Below are positions 36,949-47,075 of a stretch of 64,000 nucleotides of DNA, in pieces. The position numbers and the translations under genes are program-made. The DNA comes from Pantoea deleyi. GTDB taxonomy: Bacteria > Pseudomonadota > Gammaproteobacteria > Enterobacterales > Enterobacteriaceae. Location: positions 1,736,001-1,800,000 of the forward strand of contig NZ_CP071405.1 in NCBI RefSeq assembly GCF_022647325.1, written 5' to 3'. Each line of letters opens with the position of its first letter. The first letter of the stretch is position 1. The notes below the pieces were generated by a model that did no database searches, was not told the origin of the DNA, and saw only the letters and a list, made by a program, of their open reading frames with translations.

Positions 36949-37758
36949 ATGTCCCTGATTTGCCCTCTTTGTCACGCCGCTCTCACCCTGAATGCACGCA
37001 GCTGGGGCTGCGAAAATCGCCATCAGTTCGATCAGGCGAAGGAAGGGTATGTCAATCTGCTGCCCGTTCAGCATAAACGCTCGCGGGAACCGGGTGACAG
37101 TGCAGAGATGATGCAGGCGAGACGGGCGTTTCTTGAGGCGGGCTATTACCAGCCGCTGCGGGATCAGGTTGTCTCGCTGCTTGCCCCCGTGCTGCAGCAG
37201 CCTGGGTGCCGCGTGCTGGACATCGGCTGCGGGGAAGGATACTACACCGCCGCGCTGGCCGACGCCGCCGGTGAAGCGGCAGAGATCTACGGGCTGGATG
37301 TCGCCAGAACGGCGATCCGCCTGGCGGCAAAGCGCTATCCGGCGGTGCGTTTCTGCGTCGCCTCCAGCCAGCGCTTACCCTTTGCTGATGGGTCGCTGGA
37401 TGCGGTGGTGCGAATTTATGCGCCCTGCAATGAAGCTGAGCTGGCGCGCGTGCTGAAGCCGGGCGGGTGGGTGCTGACCGTCACGCCCGGCCCGCACCAT
37501 TTGCAGCAGTTCAAAGCGCTGATTTATCGCGAAGTGCAGCTGCATGTGCCGGAGCAGAAATCCTATCCCGGCTTCCACCCGCTGGCACAGCATGCGCTGC
37601 GCTACCCGATGGCGCTGACGGGCACGGCTGCGACGACCCTGCTGCAGATGACGCCGTTCGCCTGGCGTGCGCGTGAAGCGGTCTGGCAGACCCTGCAACA
37701 GCGTGAGCAGTTCAGCTGCGATGCGGACTTCAGCCTGACACTCTGGCAGCGCGACTAA
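36949..37758 (+). CDS. rlmA: 23S rRNA m1G745 methyltransferase RlmA
   Basis: A 269-residue enzyme (same length as E. coli). An N-terminal zinc site (CPLCHAAL...CENRH) is followed by [20 protein letters not shown]. The SAM-binding motif is [17 protein letters not shown]. It methylates N1 of G745 in 23S rRNA. The ATG at 36949 has CCGGAGCACC upstream and matches the E. coli start; an in-frame ATG lies at 36934. Its stop overlaps that of the convergent yobD. Confidence 0.95.
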   Translation: MSLICPLCHAALTLNARSWGCENRHQFDQAKEGYVNLLPVQHKRSREPGDSAEMMQARRAFLEAGYYQPLRDQVVSLLAPVLQQPGCRVLDIGCGEGYYTAALADAAGEAAEIYGLDVARTAIRLAAKRYPAVRFCVASSQRLPFADGSLDAVVRIYAPCNEAELARVLKPGGWVLTVTPGPHHLQQFKALIYREVQLHVPEQKSYPGFHPLAQHALRYPMALTGTAATTLLQMTPFAWRAREAVWQTLQQREQFSCDADFSLTLWQRD

Positions 37759-38213
37759 CGCGCCTCCACCAGCGTATGATAGATGCGCTCCAGATCGTCG
37801 AGCTGCTGTACCGCAATCAGCAGCCGGCGCTGCTCCAGCTGCACCACCAGAATGCCATCCTCAGAAAGATTCATGCCCTGAATCCGCCGGTAATCGACCC
37901 AGACACCGGCGTAAAACAGCCCCGTGTTCTTCATCAGTAGCGTGGGTCTGCGCAGCCAGAAGAGCCAGAACGCCAGAAAACTCAGCACCATCAGCAGCGA
38001 GGTGGTGAGCGGCGACCCCTGATGGCTGAGGTTGTTCCAGAGCAGGATCAGCAGCAGCCCGATAAAAATCAGGCTGTCGATTTTATGCTGTCGCCGCAGC
38101 GTCACCCGTAACCGGGTCGGGCCGCGACGGCGGGGCAGGATCGCCTCATCATAAATGGCAAACAGCAGCAGGGCGGCGATACAGAGCGCGATCAGCGCAT
38201 CGGTTAACGACAT
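37755..38213 (-). CDS. yobD: UPF0266 (DUF986) membrane protein YobD
   Basis: A 152-residue inner-membrane protein with three helices, at about 4-20, 47-62 and 70-87. A soluble C-terminal part follows ([40 protein letters not shown]). It matches YobD in length and in position beside manZ. Function is unknown. In E. coli mntP separates yobD and rlmA; here the two genes end on each other. Confidence 0.9.
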   Translation of the reverse strand: MSLTDALIALCIAALLLFAIYDEAILPRRRGPTRLRVTLRRQHKIDSLIFIGLLLILLWNNLSHQGSPLTTSLLMVLSFLAFWLFWLRRPTLLMKNTGLFYAGVWVDYRRIQGMNLSEDGILVVQLEQRRLLIAVQQLDDLERIYHTLVEAR

Positions 38214-38303
38214 GGCAGCGGCCTCAGACAGGGTGAGATCAGCCGGGAATGGCCCGGCTCATCCTGTTAGCCACCGGGCGTCGGCCCGCCCGGCGGCGTG
38301 CGG

Positions 38304-39149
38304 TTACAGACCGAGCAGGCCGATCCAGTAGCCGAAGATACCGATGGCGAAGAAGCCGACGATAATCCACAGCGCATTCACTTTACGGCGCAACAGCCAC
38401 ATGCAGCCAAAAGTGAGCAGCAGCGGCACGATGCCCGGCATCAGCTGATCGAGAATCGACTGCACCGTGGTGACGGTGGTTTTACCGGTTGAGTCGGTGA
38501 TGCGTGACACCACCAGCGGGATATTGACGTGGGTCCACTTGTTGACCAGCGCCCCCATCACAAACAGCCCCAGAATCGAGGCGCCCTCCGTGAGTTTCTG
38601 CAGGAAACCGCCGCCCATGTCGCTGACGATATCGATCCCTTTGCGGTAGCCATAGGCCACGCCGTAGTAGCGGGTCAGCAGGCGCGCCAGGTTGAACAGC
38701 ACAAAGAACAGCAGCGGGCCGAGCAGGCTGCCGCTCATGGCGATGCCGGCGCCCAGTGCGGCAAAGACCGGCCGTACCGTGCCCCAGAAGATGGGATCGC
38801 CCACCCCGGCCAGCGGCCCCATCAGCCCGACCTTCAGGCCGTTAATCGCCCCATCGTCGATGGCGGCGCCGTTGGCTCGCTGCTCCTCCATCGCCATCGT
38901 GACGCCCAGCACCGGCGCGGCCACATAAGGGTGCGTGTTAAAGAACTCCAGATGACGCTTGATCGCCTGCTTACGCGCCTCATTATTCTCAGGATAGAGA
39001 CGGCGGATCACCGGCACCATCGAGAAGCAGAAGCCCAGCGCCTGCATACGTTCAAAGTTCCATGAACCCTGGAACAGGTTAGAGCGCAGAAAGACGGCGC
39101 GGACATCGCCGGGAGTCAGTTTCTTTTCGACCTTAGTTATATCGACCAT
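38304..39149 (-). CDS. manZ: Mannose PTS component IID
   Basis: A 281-residue membrane protein of the PTS mannose-class IID family (E. coli ManZ 283). Family motifs include FLRSNLFQGSWNFERMQALG, GLMGPLAGVGDPIFWGTVRP and GGGFLQKLTEGASILGLFVM. With ManY it forms the membrane channel that takes up mannose, glucose and glucosamine. It begins 15 bases after manY in the manXYZ operon. Confidence 0.96.
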   Translation of the reverse strand: MVDITKVEKKLTPGDVRAVFLRSNLFQGSWNFERMQALGFCFSMVPVIRRLYPENNEARKQAIKRHLEFFNTHPYVAAPVLGVTMAMEEQRANGAAIDDGAINGLKVGLMGPLAGVGDPIFWGTVRPVFAALGAGIAMSGSLLGPLLFFVLFNLARLLTRYYGVAYGYRKGIDIVSDMGGGFLQKLTEGASILGLFVMGALVNKWTHVNIPLVVSRITDSTGKTTVTTVQSILDQLMPGIVPLLLTFGCMWLLRRKVNALWIIVGFFAIGIFGYWIGLLGL

Positions 39150-39164
39150 GTGCTCACCTGTTCC

Positions 39165-39965
39165 TTAATCGAGTTCGTTATCGAGATCGTTCGGGGTCGC
39201 GGCAGCGGCAGGTGCACCCGCCGCACGGTTATATTTCGGGCTGAGCTGGATATAGAGCACCGCCATTACCACGCCAATCACGCCCAGCGCCACCAGGTTA
39301 AAGCTGGTGAAGGCTGCGGTCACAAAGCCCAGATAGAAGAAGGGCATCAGGTAGCCCGCGCGCATCATGTTGATCACCATCGCGTAACCCACCACCACAA
39401 TCATGCCGCCGGCGATATTCAGCCCGTTGGTCACCACTTCCGGGATTGAACTGAGCAGGGCGTGCACCGCACTGGTGCCGACAGAAATCGCCACGATGAG
39501 TGCCGGGATGGCGATACGCATCGCCTGCAGCAGCAGGGCAGAGACATGGATCCAGGAGATAGCCGTGAGATTACCTTTTTCTGCCGCTTTGTCCGCGGCG
39601 TGCTGGAAGGCGACGGTCAGCGTTCGCACGATAATCGTCAGCACCTGCCCGGCGGCGGCGAGCGGGATCGCCAGCGCGATACCGGCTCCGACGCTCTGAC
39701 CGCCCGCGATGACCAGAATGGTCGAGATAATTGAGGCGAGGGCGGCATCGGGCGCGACGGCGGCGCCGATGTTCATCCAGCCCAGCGCGATCATCTCCAG
39801 CGTCCCGCCGATAATGATGCCGGTTTTCATATCCCCCAGCACGATACCGATCAGGGTGCAGGCGACCAGCGGACGGTGAAACTGGAACTCATCCAGGATC
39901 GATCCCATCCCGGCAATACAGGCAACGATAAAAATCAAAATAATCTGTAGCGAGGTTATTTCCAT
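39165..39965 (-). CDS. manY: Mannose PTS component IIC
   Basis: A 266-residue polytopic protein, the same length as E. coli ManY. It starts MEITSLQIILIFIVACIAGM, with GDMKTGIIIGGTLEMIALGW and PDAALASIISTILVIAGGQS. It is the sugar-translocating subunit of the mannose permease. Start at 39965; the frame is open to 39998 with GAGGAGAGCCAGT upstream of adjacent ATG codons. It follows manX by 66 bases. Confidence 0.96.
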   Translation of the reverse strand: MEITSLQIILIFIVACIAGMGSILDEFQFHRPLVACTLIGIVLGDMKTGIIIGGTLEMIALGWMNIGAAVAPDAALASIISTILVIAGGQSVGAGIALAIPLAAAGQVLTIIVRTLTVAFQHAADKAAEKGNLTAISWIHVSALLLQAMRIAIPALIVAISVGTSAVHALLSSIPEVVTNGLNIAGGMIVVVGYAMVINMMRAGYLMPFFYLGFVTAAFTSFNLVALGVIGVVMAVLYIQLSPKYNRAAGAPAAAATPNDLDNELD

Positions 39966-40031
39966 CATACTGGCTCTCCTCAGCAGGATAACGATCATGC
40001 ACCCTTAAACGCAGGCGCAGACGGGTGGAGG

Positions 40032-41000
40032 TTACGCGTTCACTTTCGCAATTAAATCCATCATCTTAAGTTTCTGGTCGCTGGAAACTTTGCGGACTTC
40101 CAGCTCGATATGGCGTTCATTGAGTTTGCGGAAGGCGGCGATATCTTTTTCATCGACCGAAACCGCGTTATTGACCTGCGTTTTTCCCTGGCGGAACGCC
40201 ATCCCGCCGATGTTAACGGACTTAATCTCAACCCCCTGTTCCACCACCCGCACGACATCGGTCGGATTGGTAAAGAGCAGCATGACGCGATCCTGACCAT
40301 ACTTTGGGTTATTCCACACCCGCACCATCTTATCGACATCCACCACATGCGCCGTGACGCCCGGCGGAGCGACCTGGGTCAGCAGGGTCTTGCGGACGTG
40401 ATCGTTAGCCACCTCATCGCTGACGACGATAATGCGCTGCACGTTGGTCTCTTTGGTCCAGCGCGTCGCCACCTGTCCATGGATCAGGCGGTCGTCGATT
40501 CGCGCCAGACCGATTTTCATATGATCGCCCGGCCCCATTGGTTGCACCGGTGGCGCGGCCACGGCCGGCCTGACGCTGGCGGGTGCGGGGGCAGGAGCGG
40601 TGTCGGTGGCTTTCAGGGCTTTTACCCCCTCACGGCCGGTTTCGACTGCCACGGCGACCAGCGCCTCAAACGTGGGGTTATCGTCACGCGCCATCAGCGT
40701 TTCGACCAGCATCGGGATATTGACCCCGGCGACCACCTCATACCGGGGCCGGTCGACCACTATCCGGCTGGCCGCGTTAAACGGACTGCCGCCCCAGGTA
40801 TCGACCAGAAACATCACCCCCTGGCCGGTATCGAGTTCTGCCAGCCGTGACGCATATTTTTCAATCAGCGTGTCTGCATTTTCTCCGGGCACAAAATCTA
40901 TCCAGGCGACATTCTCCTGCTCGCCCAACAGCATTTCTGCTGTTTTCAGCAGTTGTTCCGCGGCCCAGCCGTGTGTACCAATCACAATTGCAATGGTCAC
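40032..41000 (-). CDS. manX: Mannose PTS component IIAB
   Basis: A 322-residue cytoplasmic phosphotransfer protein. The IIA domain (about 1-130) has the phospho-histidine in IVIGTHGWAAEQ (His10). A flexible Ala/Pro linker (TAPAPAPASVRPAVAAPPV) follows. The IIB domain (about 160-322) has its phospho-histidine in IDDRLIHGQVATRW. It passes phosphate from HPr to sugar entering through ManYZ. First gene of manXYZ. Confidence 0.96.
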   Translation of the reverse strand: MTIAIVIGTHGWAAEQLLKTAEMLLGEQENVAWIDFVPGENADTLIEKYASRLAELDTGQGVMFLVDTWGGSPFNAASRIVVDRPRYEVVAGVNIPMLVETLMARDDNPTFEALVAVAVETGREGVKALKATDTAPAPAPASVRPAVAAPPVQPMGPGDHMKIGLARIDDRLIHGQVATRWTKETNVQRIIVVSDEVANDHVRKTLLTQVAPPGVTAHVVDVDKMVRVWNNPKYGQDRVMLLFTNPTDVVRVVEQGVEIKSVNIGGMAFRQGKTQVNNAVSVDEKDIAAFRKLNERHIELEVRKVSSDQKLKMMDLIAKVNA

Positions 41001-41262
41001 CTGCTACCTCCGTTTGCTAGAGATGCTCATCTCAGGGGATGAACGGTTTTGAATTTTGCTCTGATTATCGGTTTAACCGGATGTCTCAACGTTCAGGTAA
41101 AGCGTCGAAAAAAAAGGGGAATACGATGGTAAAAGTCATGAAGTCGGGATTTATTTTAGTGAGCGAAAAAATAAATGATGTGATGCCTGTCTGTTATTTA
41201 CCCGCTTGCGGCATCTGCATGCCTCTTGATGCACCTGATTCGCGCGGCAGCAGATTGTAAAA

Positions 41263-41511
41263 ATGAGAAAATTTTTTGACGCCGTTTTCCGAACTGATAC
41301 ATTAGCCTTCTGTTTATTACTCAGGAGTAACGGGCTTCAGCCCACCCTTATGGATCGTCACCGACGTCGCTTAATCTGTTCTTTGCGCCTGCTGGCGCGT
41401 CACCTCTCGCCTGACGGCGTTTTCCACGTTTTCCCGACTATCCGGATGTCACGCTTTGCTGCGCTGATACGCCTCGGCTCGTCTGGTCCCCTGTTCTGGA
41501 GTCATAAATAA
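41263..41511 (+). CDS. YoaL-like leader coding region overlapping yoaE
   Basis: An 82-codon frame starting [12 protein letters not shown], with [20 protein letters not shown] and ending GPLFWSHK. Its TAA overlaps the yoaE ATG as TAATG, which is the geometry of translational coupling. The middle part is rich in Arg and Leu. E. coli has an overlapping upstream small gene, yoaL, at this position. The identity is inferred from location; the peptide may be regulatory and not act as a protein. Confidence 0.5.
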   Translation: MRKFFDAVFRTDTLAFCLLLRSNGLQPTLMDRHRRRLICSLRLLARHLSPDGVFHVFPTIRMSRFAALIRLGSSGPLFWSHK

Positions 41512-43091
41512 TGGAATTTTTATTCGACCCCTCAATCTGGGCGGGTTTACTGACGCTGGTGGTGCTGGAAATTGTTCTCGGCATCGACAACCTGGTCTTT
41601 ATCGCCATTCTGGCTGACAAGCTGCCGCCAAAGCAGCGCGATAAAGCGCGCCTGATCGGTCTGTCGCTGGCGCTGGTGATGCGTCTGGGCCTGCTGTCTT
41701 TAATCTCCTGGATGGTGACGCTGACGACACCGCTGTTCAGCGTAGGCGGTTTCAGCTTCGCAGGCCGCGATCTGATCCTGCTGGCCGGTGGACTGTTCCT
41801 GCTGTTCAAGGCGACGATGGAGCTGCATGAGCGGCTGGAAAACCGTCAGCTCGACGGTTCCGGCAATCGCGGCTACGCCAGTTTCTGGGCGGTCGTTACG
41901 CAGATCGTGGTGCTGGACGCCGTCTTCTCGCTGGACGCCGTGATCACCGCCGTGGGGATGGTGAACCATCTGCCGGTGATGATGACCGCCGTTGTGATTG
42001 CGATGGGTGTGATGCTGCTGGCGTCAAAGCCGTTAACCAACTTCGTTAACGCGCATCCGACCGTGGTGGTGCTCTGCCTGAGCTTCCTGCTGATGATCGG
42101 TCTGTCGCTGGTGGCAGAAGGCTTTGGTTTCCATATTCCGAAAGGTTACCTCTACGCGGCCATCGGCTTCTCGATCCTGATCGAGCTGTTCAACCAGATT
42201 GCCCGCCGTAACTTTATCCGTCATCAGTCGAATCGCCCGATGCGTGAGCGCACCGCCGAAGCGATTCTGCGCCTGATGGGTGGCCGCAACCGCGCCCAGA
42301 CCGCCAGCAACAATAACGGCGGATCCAGCGAAGAGGTGGCGCTGGCGGAAGCCATGCCGCAGGAGGCGTTTAAGGACGAAGAGCGCTATATGATTAACGG
42401 CGTCCTGACGCTGGCGTCGCGCTCAATTCGCAGCATCATGACGCCGCGCGGTGAAATCTCCTGGGTCGACGCGAACCGTCCGGTCGATGAGATCCGCATG
42501 CAGCTGCTCGATACGCCACACAGCCTGTTCCCGGTCTGCCGGGGCGAGCTGGACGAGATCGTCGGCGTGGTTCGTGCCAAAGAGCTGCTGGTGGCGCTGG
42601 ATCACGGGGTGGATGTGGCGACCTTCGCGGCCAGCACGCCGACCATCGTGGTGCCGGAAACCCTGGACCCGATCAACCTGCTCGGCGTGCTGCGTCGCGC
42701 ACGGGGCAGTTTCGTCATCGTCACCAACGAGTTTGGCGTGGTGCAGGGTCTGATTACCCCGCTGGACGTGCTGGAGGCGATTGCCGGTGAATTCCCGGAT
42801 GAGGATGAAACGCCGGATATCATCGCAGACGGCGACGGCTGGCTGGTGAAAGGCGGCACGGATCTGCACTCGCTGCAGCAGCTGCTCGATTTCCATGAGC
42901 TGGTCGATCCGGCCGAAGATCACGCCTCACTGGCGGGCCTGCTGATTGCCCAGAAAGGGCAACTGCCGCTGCCGGGCGACGTTATTGACATCACGCCGCT
43001 GCACTTCCAGATCATCGAGGCGACCGACTACCGTATCGATCTGGTGCGTGTCACCAAAGATAAGCCACACGATGAGGATGAAGAGGGGTAA
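41511..43091 (+). CDS. yoaE: TerC/CBS/CorC-type membrane protein YoaE
   Basis: A 526-residue inner-membrane protein with three parts: a TerC-like domain with seven helices (about 1-215; [36 protein letters not shown]), a pair of CBS domains (about 300-425; [35 protein letters not shown]) and a CorC/HlyC transporter-associated domain at the end. TerC proteins are linked with manganese or metal handling. Divergent from manX, convergent with pdeD. Confidence 0.92.
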   Translation: MEFLFDPSIWAGLLTLVVLEIVLGIDNLVFIAILADKLPPKQRDKARLIGLSLALVMRLGLLSLISWMVTLTTPLFSVGGFSFAGRDLILLAGGLFLLFKATMELHERLENRQLDGSGNRGYASFWAVVTQIVVLDAVFSLDAVITAVGMVNHLPVMMTAVVIAMGVMLLASKPLTNFVNAHPTVVVLCLSFLLMIGLSLVAEGFGFHIPKGYLYAAIGFSILIELFNQIARRNFIRHQSNRPMRERTAEAILRLMGGRNRAQTASNNNGGSSEEVALAEAMPQEAFKDEERYMINGVLTLASRSIRSIMTPRGEISWVDANRPVDEIRMQLLDTPHSLFPVCRGELDEIVGVVRAKELLVALDHGVDVATFAASTPTIVVPETLDPINLLGVLRRARGSFVIVTNEFGVVQGLITPLDVLEAIAGEFPDEDETPDIIADGDGWLVKGGTDLHSLQQLLDFHELVDPAEDHASLAGLLIAQKGQLPLPGDVIDITPLHFQIIEATDYRIDLVRVTKDKPHDEDEEG

Positions 43092-43132
43092 TCGTCTGCG
43101 GCAGGGTTAACCTGCCACCCCGGACGTCACTG

Positions 43133-43167
43133 ACAGCCGCTGCCTGACCGCCGCGGCTGTTTTTTTG
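43133..43167 (+). terminator. Terminator of yoaE
   Basis: Arms ACAGCCGC and GCGGCTGT flank a 12-base loop and are followed by seven T. A small palindrome, GCAGGGTTAACCTGC, lies just upstream (43101-43115). Confidence 0.85.
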
Positions 43168-43190
43168 CCTGTGCGGCAGCGGGCGCAGGC

Positions 43191-44753
43191 TCAGGACCGG
43201 ACCTCGGCCTGATGCGCGGCCAGCCAGGCCGGGAAATCCGCCAGCGGCATCGGACGGGCGTAGTAGTAGCCCTGCAGATGATCCACGCCGCGCTCGATCA
43301 GATAGGCCGCCTGCTCGGCGGTTTCGACCCCCTCGGCCACCAGACTGATATTCAGACGCTGCGCCAGCGAGATCACCATATCCGTGACCGTCGCGTTAAT
43401 CGCGTCTGTGCCGATGGCCGCAGTGAAAATCTTATCGATCTTCAGCACGTCGGGATGCAGATCTTTCAGATAGGAGAGCGAGCTGTGGCCGGTGCCGAAG
43501 TCATCGATCGCCAGCCGCACGCCGATATCATGCAACTGGGTGATCACCGACTGATCCACCACCGGCAGCGCATCCCGCTCGGTCAGCTCCACCACCAGCT
43601 TCGGCATGGGCGTCGCGGGCCACCAGAGGGTCTGGAGATCCTCCAGAATAGCGCGATCGCGGAAATGGCTGGCGGCCACGTTAATGGCAATATGGAAGTC
43701 GGGATCCTCGGGCAGCTGCGGTAGCGCGATGACCACCTCATTCAGCACAAAGCGCGTCAGGGGTTTGATCAGGTTCTGTCGCTCGGCCAGCGGAATAAAG
43801 ACGTCCGGGGCAATCCAGCCCTGACGGGCATTGTGCCAGCGCAGCAGTAACTCGATGCCGTCGCACTCGCCGCTTTTGCTGTTAATCAGCGGCTGGCAGT
43901 AGACCATAAATTCGCGCGCGGTGATGCCATAGCTGATCTGCCAGCTCAGGCTCATGCGGTTCGCGGTGGCCAGCCAGACGATATAGCCCACCAGCAGGCT
44001 CAGCAGCAGCGCCAGCGGCAGCTGTGAGGGCAGCGTGACCAGCGCCAGGCGGGTCGGGGAGGGGCCGTAGAGCGTCAGGCTGAAGGGGTAGCGCAGGGAA
44101 TCCTGCTCGTAGCTCACCTCATCATCGGCTGGCACCGTGGACTCAATCAGCGGATTGCCATACTCCAGACTTTGACCGTTGACGTTGAAGACGGCGCGCT
44201 CCACCCAGGGCAACTCCGGCTCCAGCAGGTAGTTGCTCATCATTTCGATATTGATGACCTGCAGAATGCCGGCACGGTTATCCATACTCTTTGGCGTCCA
44301 GAGCAGGAGCACCGGTGACCCTTTCAGCAGATAGGGGTCGGTTGACAGCGTCATGCGCTGGCCGTTGAAGGCCAGGTCCGGGAAGGTTTCACCGAAAGGG
44401 ATGCTGCGTGCGCCATAGATACTGGAGCAGTAGAGGGTATCGTTCTCAATCAGCAGGATCGCCCGGACCGTCTGCAGGGAGGCGATTTTCTCGATCAGGG
44501 GAAAGCGGACATCCTGGCAGGGCACGCCGACCAGCCCCAGCATATTACTGGCTGACACCTCCAGCGGGGAGAACATCCGGTCAAACCGCATGATCGCCTT
44601 GTCGGCGAAATCCATCGCCTGCTGTTCAATGCGCGACTTCTCTTCGATATAGCGGAACGCCAGCGTCAGCACCAGCACCAGGGTGGCGATCGACAGGGCG
44701 ATGAGCAAACGCTTGCGTCTGAATTGTCCAACATATTGCTGGGCCATGAACAT
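43191..44753 (-). CDS. pdeD: Cyclic-di-GMP phosphodiesterase PdeD (YoaD)
   Basis: A 520-residue membrane enzyme. It has an N-terminal helix (about 15-31), a periplasmic CSS redox-sensing domain (VPCQDVRFP and LYCSSIYG carry the cysteines), a second helix near 240, and an EAL domain (about 265-515). Catalytic residues are present: the EAL box reads IELLLRW (Glu kept), then NVAASHF, VELTERDA, AIDDFGTGHSSLSYL, VAEGVE and LQGYYYARP. It should hydrolyse c-di-GMP, with activity tuned by periplasmic disulfide state. Same position as in E. coli, beside yoaE. Confidence 0.93.
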   Translation of the reverse strand: MFMAQQYVGQFRRKRLLIALSIATLVLVLTLAFRYIEEKSRIEQQAMDFADKAIMRFDRMFSPLEVSASNMLGLVGVPCQDVRFPLIEKIASLQTVRAILLIENDTLYCSSIYGARSIPFGETFPDLAFNGQRMTLSTDPYLLKGSPVLLLWTPKSMDNRAGILQVINIEMMSNYLLEPELPWVERAVFNVNGQSLEYGNPLIESTVPADDEVSYEQDSLRYPFSLTLYGPSPTRLALVTLPSQLPLALLLSLLVGYIVWLATANRMSLSWQISYGITAREFMVYCQPLINSKSGECDGIELLLRWHNARQGWIAPDVFIPLAERQNLIKPLTRFVLNEVVIALPQLPEDPDFHIAINVAASHFRDRAILEDLQTLWWPATPMPKLVVELTERDALPVVDQSVITQLHDIGVRLAIDDFGTGHSSLSYLKDLHPDVLKIDKIFTAAIGTDAINATVTDMVISLAQRLNISLVAEGVETAEQAAYLIERGVDHLQGYYYARPMPLADFPAWLAAHQAEVRS

Positions 44754-44975
44754 CAGTTTCCACCTTCCCTAAAGCCAGAAAAAAGCAACACAACGGGATG
44801 AGTATCGGCACGATCAGGCCAGAACTGAGGCCGTAATGCAGAAAAGCGGGTCTGGAAAGCAGGGCAAGCCGGACGGCTGCGCGGGAATCACTCTACCGTG
44901 TAATCCTGCGCTGAGATAGCGCAGGATACGGATTTGCTTACGTTTGCACGTTATTTAAACAGCCAGGCGGGAGCG

Positions 44976-46349
44976 TTAATCGCACTGAACCTTGATCGCC
45001 AGCCCGCCGCGTGAAGTTTCACGGTATTTGGCGTTCATATCTTTGCCGGTTTCGTACATGGTTTCGATGACCTTATCCAGCGAGACGCGCGGTTCGCTGG
45101 TGCGGCGCAGCGCCATTCTCGCCGCGTTGATCGCTTTCACTGAGGCGATCGCGTTGCGCTCGATGCAGGGCACCTGCACCTGACCCGCCACCGGATCGCA
45201 GGTGAGTCCCAGATTATGCTCCATGCCGATCTCGGCGGCGACGCAGACCTGCTCCGGACTGGCGCCCAGCAGCTCAGCCAGACCGGCCGCCGCCATCGAG
45301 CAGGCAACACCGACTTCACCCTGGCAGCCCACTTCGGCACCGGAGATGGAGGCGTTCATTTTGTAGAGCACGCCAATCGCGCCGGAGGCGAGGAAATAGC
45401 GCAGGAAGATATCGGGCGTGACCGGCTCGATAAAGTGGTCGTAGTAGGCCAGCACCGCAGGCACGATGCCGCAGGCGCCGTTGGTCGGTGCCGTCACCAC
45501 CCGGCCACCCGCAGCGTTCTCTTCGTTGACGGCCAGCGCAAACATATTGATCCAGTCGATGACGATCATCGGATCGCTGGAGTGTTTGGTGGAGGAGGTC
45601 AGCAGACGACGCAGCGAGGCGGCGCGGCGCGGCACCCGCAGCGGGCCGGGCAGCACGCCTTCGGTATTCAGGCCGCGATCGATACAGGCCTGCATGGTCT
45701 GCCAGATGGTGGCGAAATAGGCCTGAATCTCATCGCGGCTGTGCAGCGCCAGTTCGTTCTTCATGACCAGGCCCGAAAGCGACAGGCCGGTTTCGCGGCA
45801 GTGGGCCAGCAGATCTTTGGCGGAATGGAAAGGCCAGGGCACGGAAACTTCATCCAGGGCCGACTGACCGAAATGTTCTTCATCGACAATGAAACCGCCG
45901 CCCACCGAGTAGTAGGTTTTCGACAGGATCAGCAGGTCGCCTGCAAAGGCGAGCAGGCGCAGGCCATTCTCATGCAGGGAGAGATTTTCGCTGCGAAACA
46001 CCATGCCGCCTTCGCGCGGGAAGTCTACCTCATGCGCGCCTTTCGCCAGCAGCAGTCGCTCACGCTGTTCGACATCCTTAATAAAGGCGGGGATCATATC
46101 GATGTCCACCGTATCCGGCGATTCGCCCGCCAGACCCATAATAATGGCGATGTCCGTGTGGTGACCTTTACCGGTCAGGGAGAGCGACCCATACACATCC
46201 ACGGCGATCCGGGTTACCTCCTGCAGCTTTCCCTGTTCGCTCAGCAAATCCACAAACTGTTTACCCGCTTTCATCGGGCCGACAGTGTGCGAACTCGAGG
46301 GGCCGACGCCCACTTTGAACATGTCGAAAACACTAATCACAGGTGACAC
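44976..46349 (-). CDS. sdaA: L-serine deaminase I
   Basis: A 457-residue iron-sulfur L-serine ammonia-lyase (E. coli 454) converting serine to pyruvate and ammonia. It has the N-terminal [19 protein letters not shown] motif and the cysteine-bearing segments [25 protein letters not shown] and [10 protein letters not shown] that hold the 4Fe-4S cluster. It is transcribed alone, and its upstream region to 46511 is AT-rich. Confidence 0.96.
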   Translation of the reverse strand: MSPVISVFDMFKVGVGPSSSHTVGPMKAGKQFVDLLSEQGKLQEVTRIAVDVYGSLSLTGKGHHTDIAIIMGLAGESPDTVDIDMIPAFIKDVEQRERLLLAKGAHEVDFPREGGMVFRSENLSLHENGLRLLAFAGDLLILSKTYYSVGGGFIVDEEHFGQSALDEVSVPWPFHSAKDLLAHCRETGLSLSGLVMKNELALHSRDEIQAYFATIWQTMQACIDRGLNTEGVLPGPLRVPRRAASLRRLLTSSTKHSSDPMIVIDWINMFALAVNEENAAGGRVVTAPTNGACGIVPAVLAYYDHFIEPVTPDIFLRYFLASGAIGVLYKMNASISGAEVGCQGEVGVACSMAAAGLAELLGASPEQVCVAAEIGMEHNLGLTCDPVAGQVQVPCIERNAIASVKAINAARMALRRTSEPRVSLDKVIETMYETGKDMNAKYRETSRGGLAIKVQCD

Positions 46350-46511
46350 TCCTCACAATTATTATCAGTCTGCCGGGGCAGTTTATGGCGCTAATAGTAA
46401 TGGTCATGCACCGGAAAAGAGCAGCTTTTCGCATGAAATAAACTTATTAAAACCAGTAGAAAAAATTATAGCGCAACCCGGCAGGGAGCTGACGGGTCGG
46501 GGCAGGGAATC

Positions 46512-47075
46512 TCAGAAAGCGATTTGCGTACTCAGCGAGCGGATGATCCCGGCGGTCATGCCCCACACCAGATAATCCTGATAGCGTGACAGCCAGACCG
46601 GATGGCGCACGTCCGCCCGGTTGATCTCCAGCGCGCTGTAGCGGCTGAGCTGCAGCGCCTCGGCCAGCGGCATCTCAAAGGCGCTGCTGACCTCATCCGG
46701 ATTGAGGGTTAAGCGCAGACCGGCCGGGATGATCCCCAGCACCGGCGTCACCTGAAAGCCGGTGCTGCTGGTGACGGCAGGCAGTGCGCCCAGTACCTCG
46801 ACCTGCTGCGGGTCCAGCCCCACCTCTTCCTGCGCCTCGCGCAGCGCGGTGGCGATCAGCGAGGCGTCGGTGGCATCCTGCATCCCGCCGGGAAAGGCCA
46901 CCTGCCCGGCATGTTTGCGCAGCGCGTGCGAGCGTTGGGTCAGCAGCAGACCCGGCTCAGGCCGCGCCACCACCGGTACCAGCACTGCAGCATGGCGTCC
47001 GGAGAGGCGCTGCGTGCTGCGGGCAGGCTGCTGCAACAGAAAACGGCTGCGGAAAGTTTCAAGCGTCAGGGCCAA
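46512..47075 (-). CDS. nudL: Nudix hydrolase NudL (YeaB), probable CoA pyrophosphatase
   Basis: A 187-residue Nudix protein. The Nudix box is [20 protein letters not shown] continuing EEVGL. The first glutamate of the canonical box is Asp here, as in the CoA-diphosphatase subgroup. It has the UPF0035 motif [20 protein letters not shown]. It likely splits CoA and acyl-CoA into phosphopantetheine and 3',5'-ADP. Its start lies inside the end of pabB (17-base overlap), so the two are co-translated. Confidence 0.9.
   Translation of the reverse strand: MALTLETFRSRFLLQQPARSTQRLSGRHAAVLVPVVARPEPGLLLTQRSHALRKHAGQVAFPGGMQDATDASLIATALREAQEEVGLDPQQVEVLGALPAVTSSTGFQVTPVLGIIPAGLRLTLNPDEVSSAFEMPLAEALQLSRYSALEINRADVRHPVWLSRYQDYLVWGMTAGIIRSLSTQIAF

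Noticed and set aside
45216..46346. Open frame of 376 codons opposite sdaA
   Set aside because: Shadow of a strongly conserved enzyme on the other strand; no ribosome site or recognisable motif.
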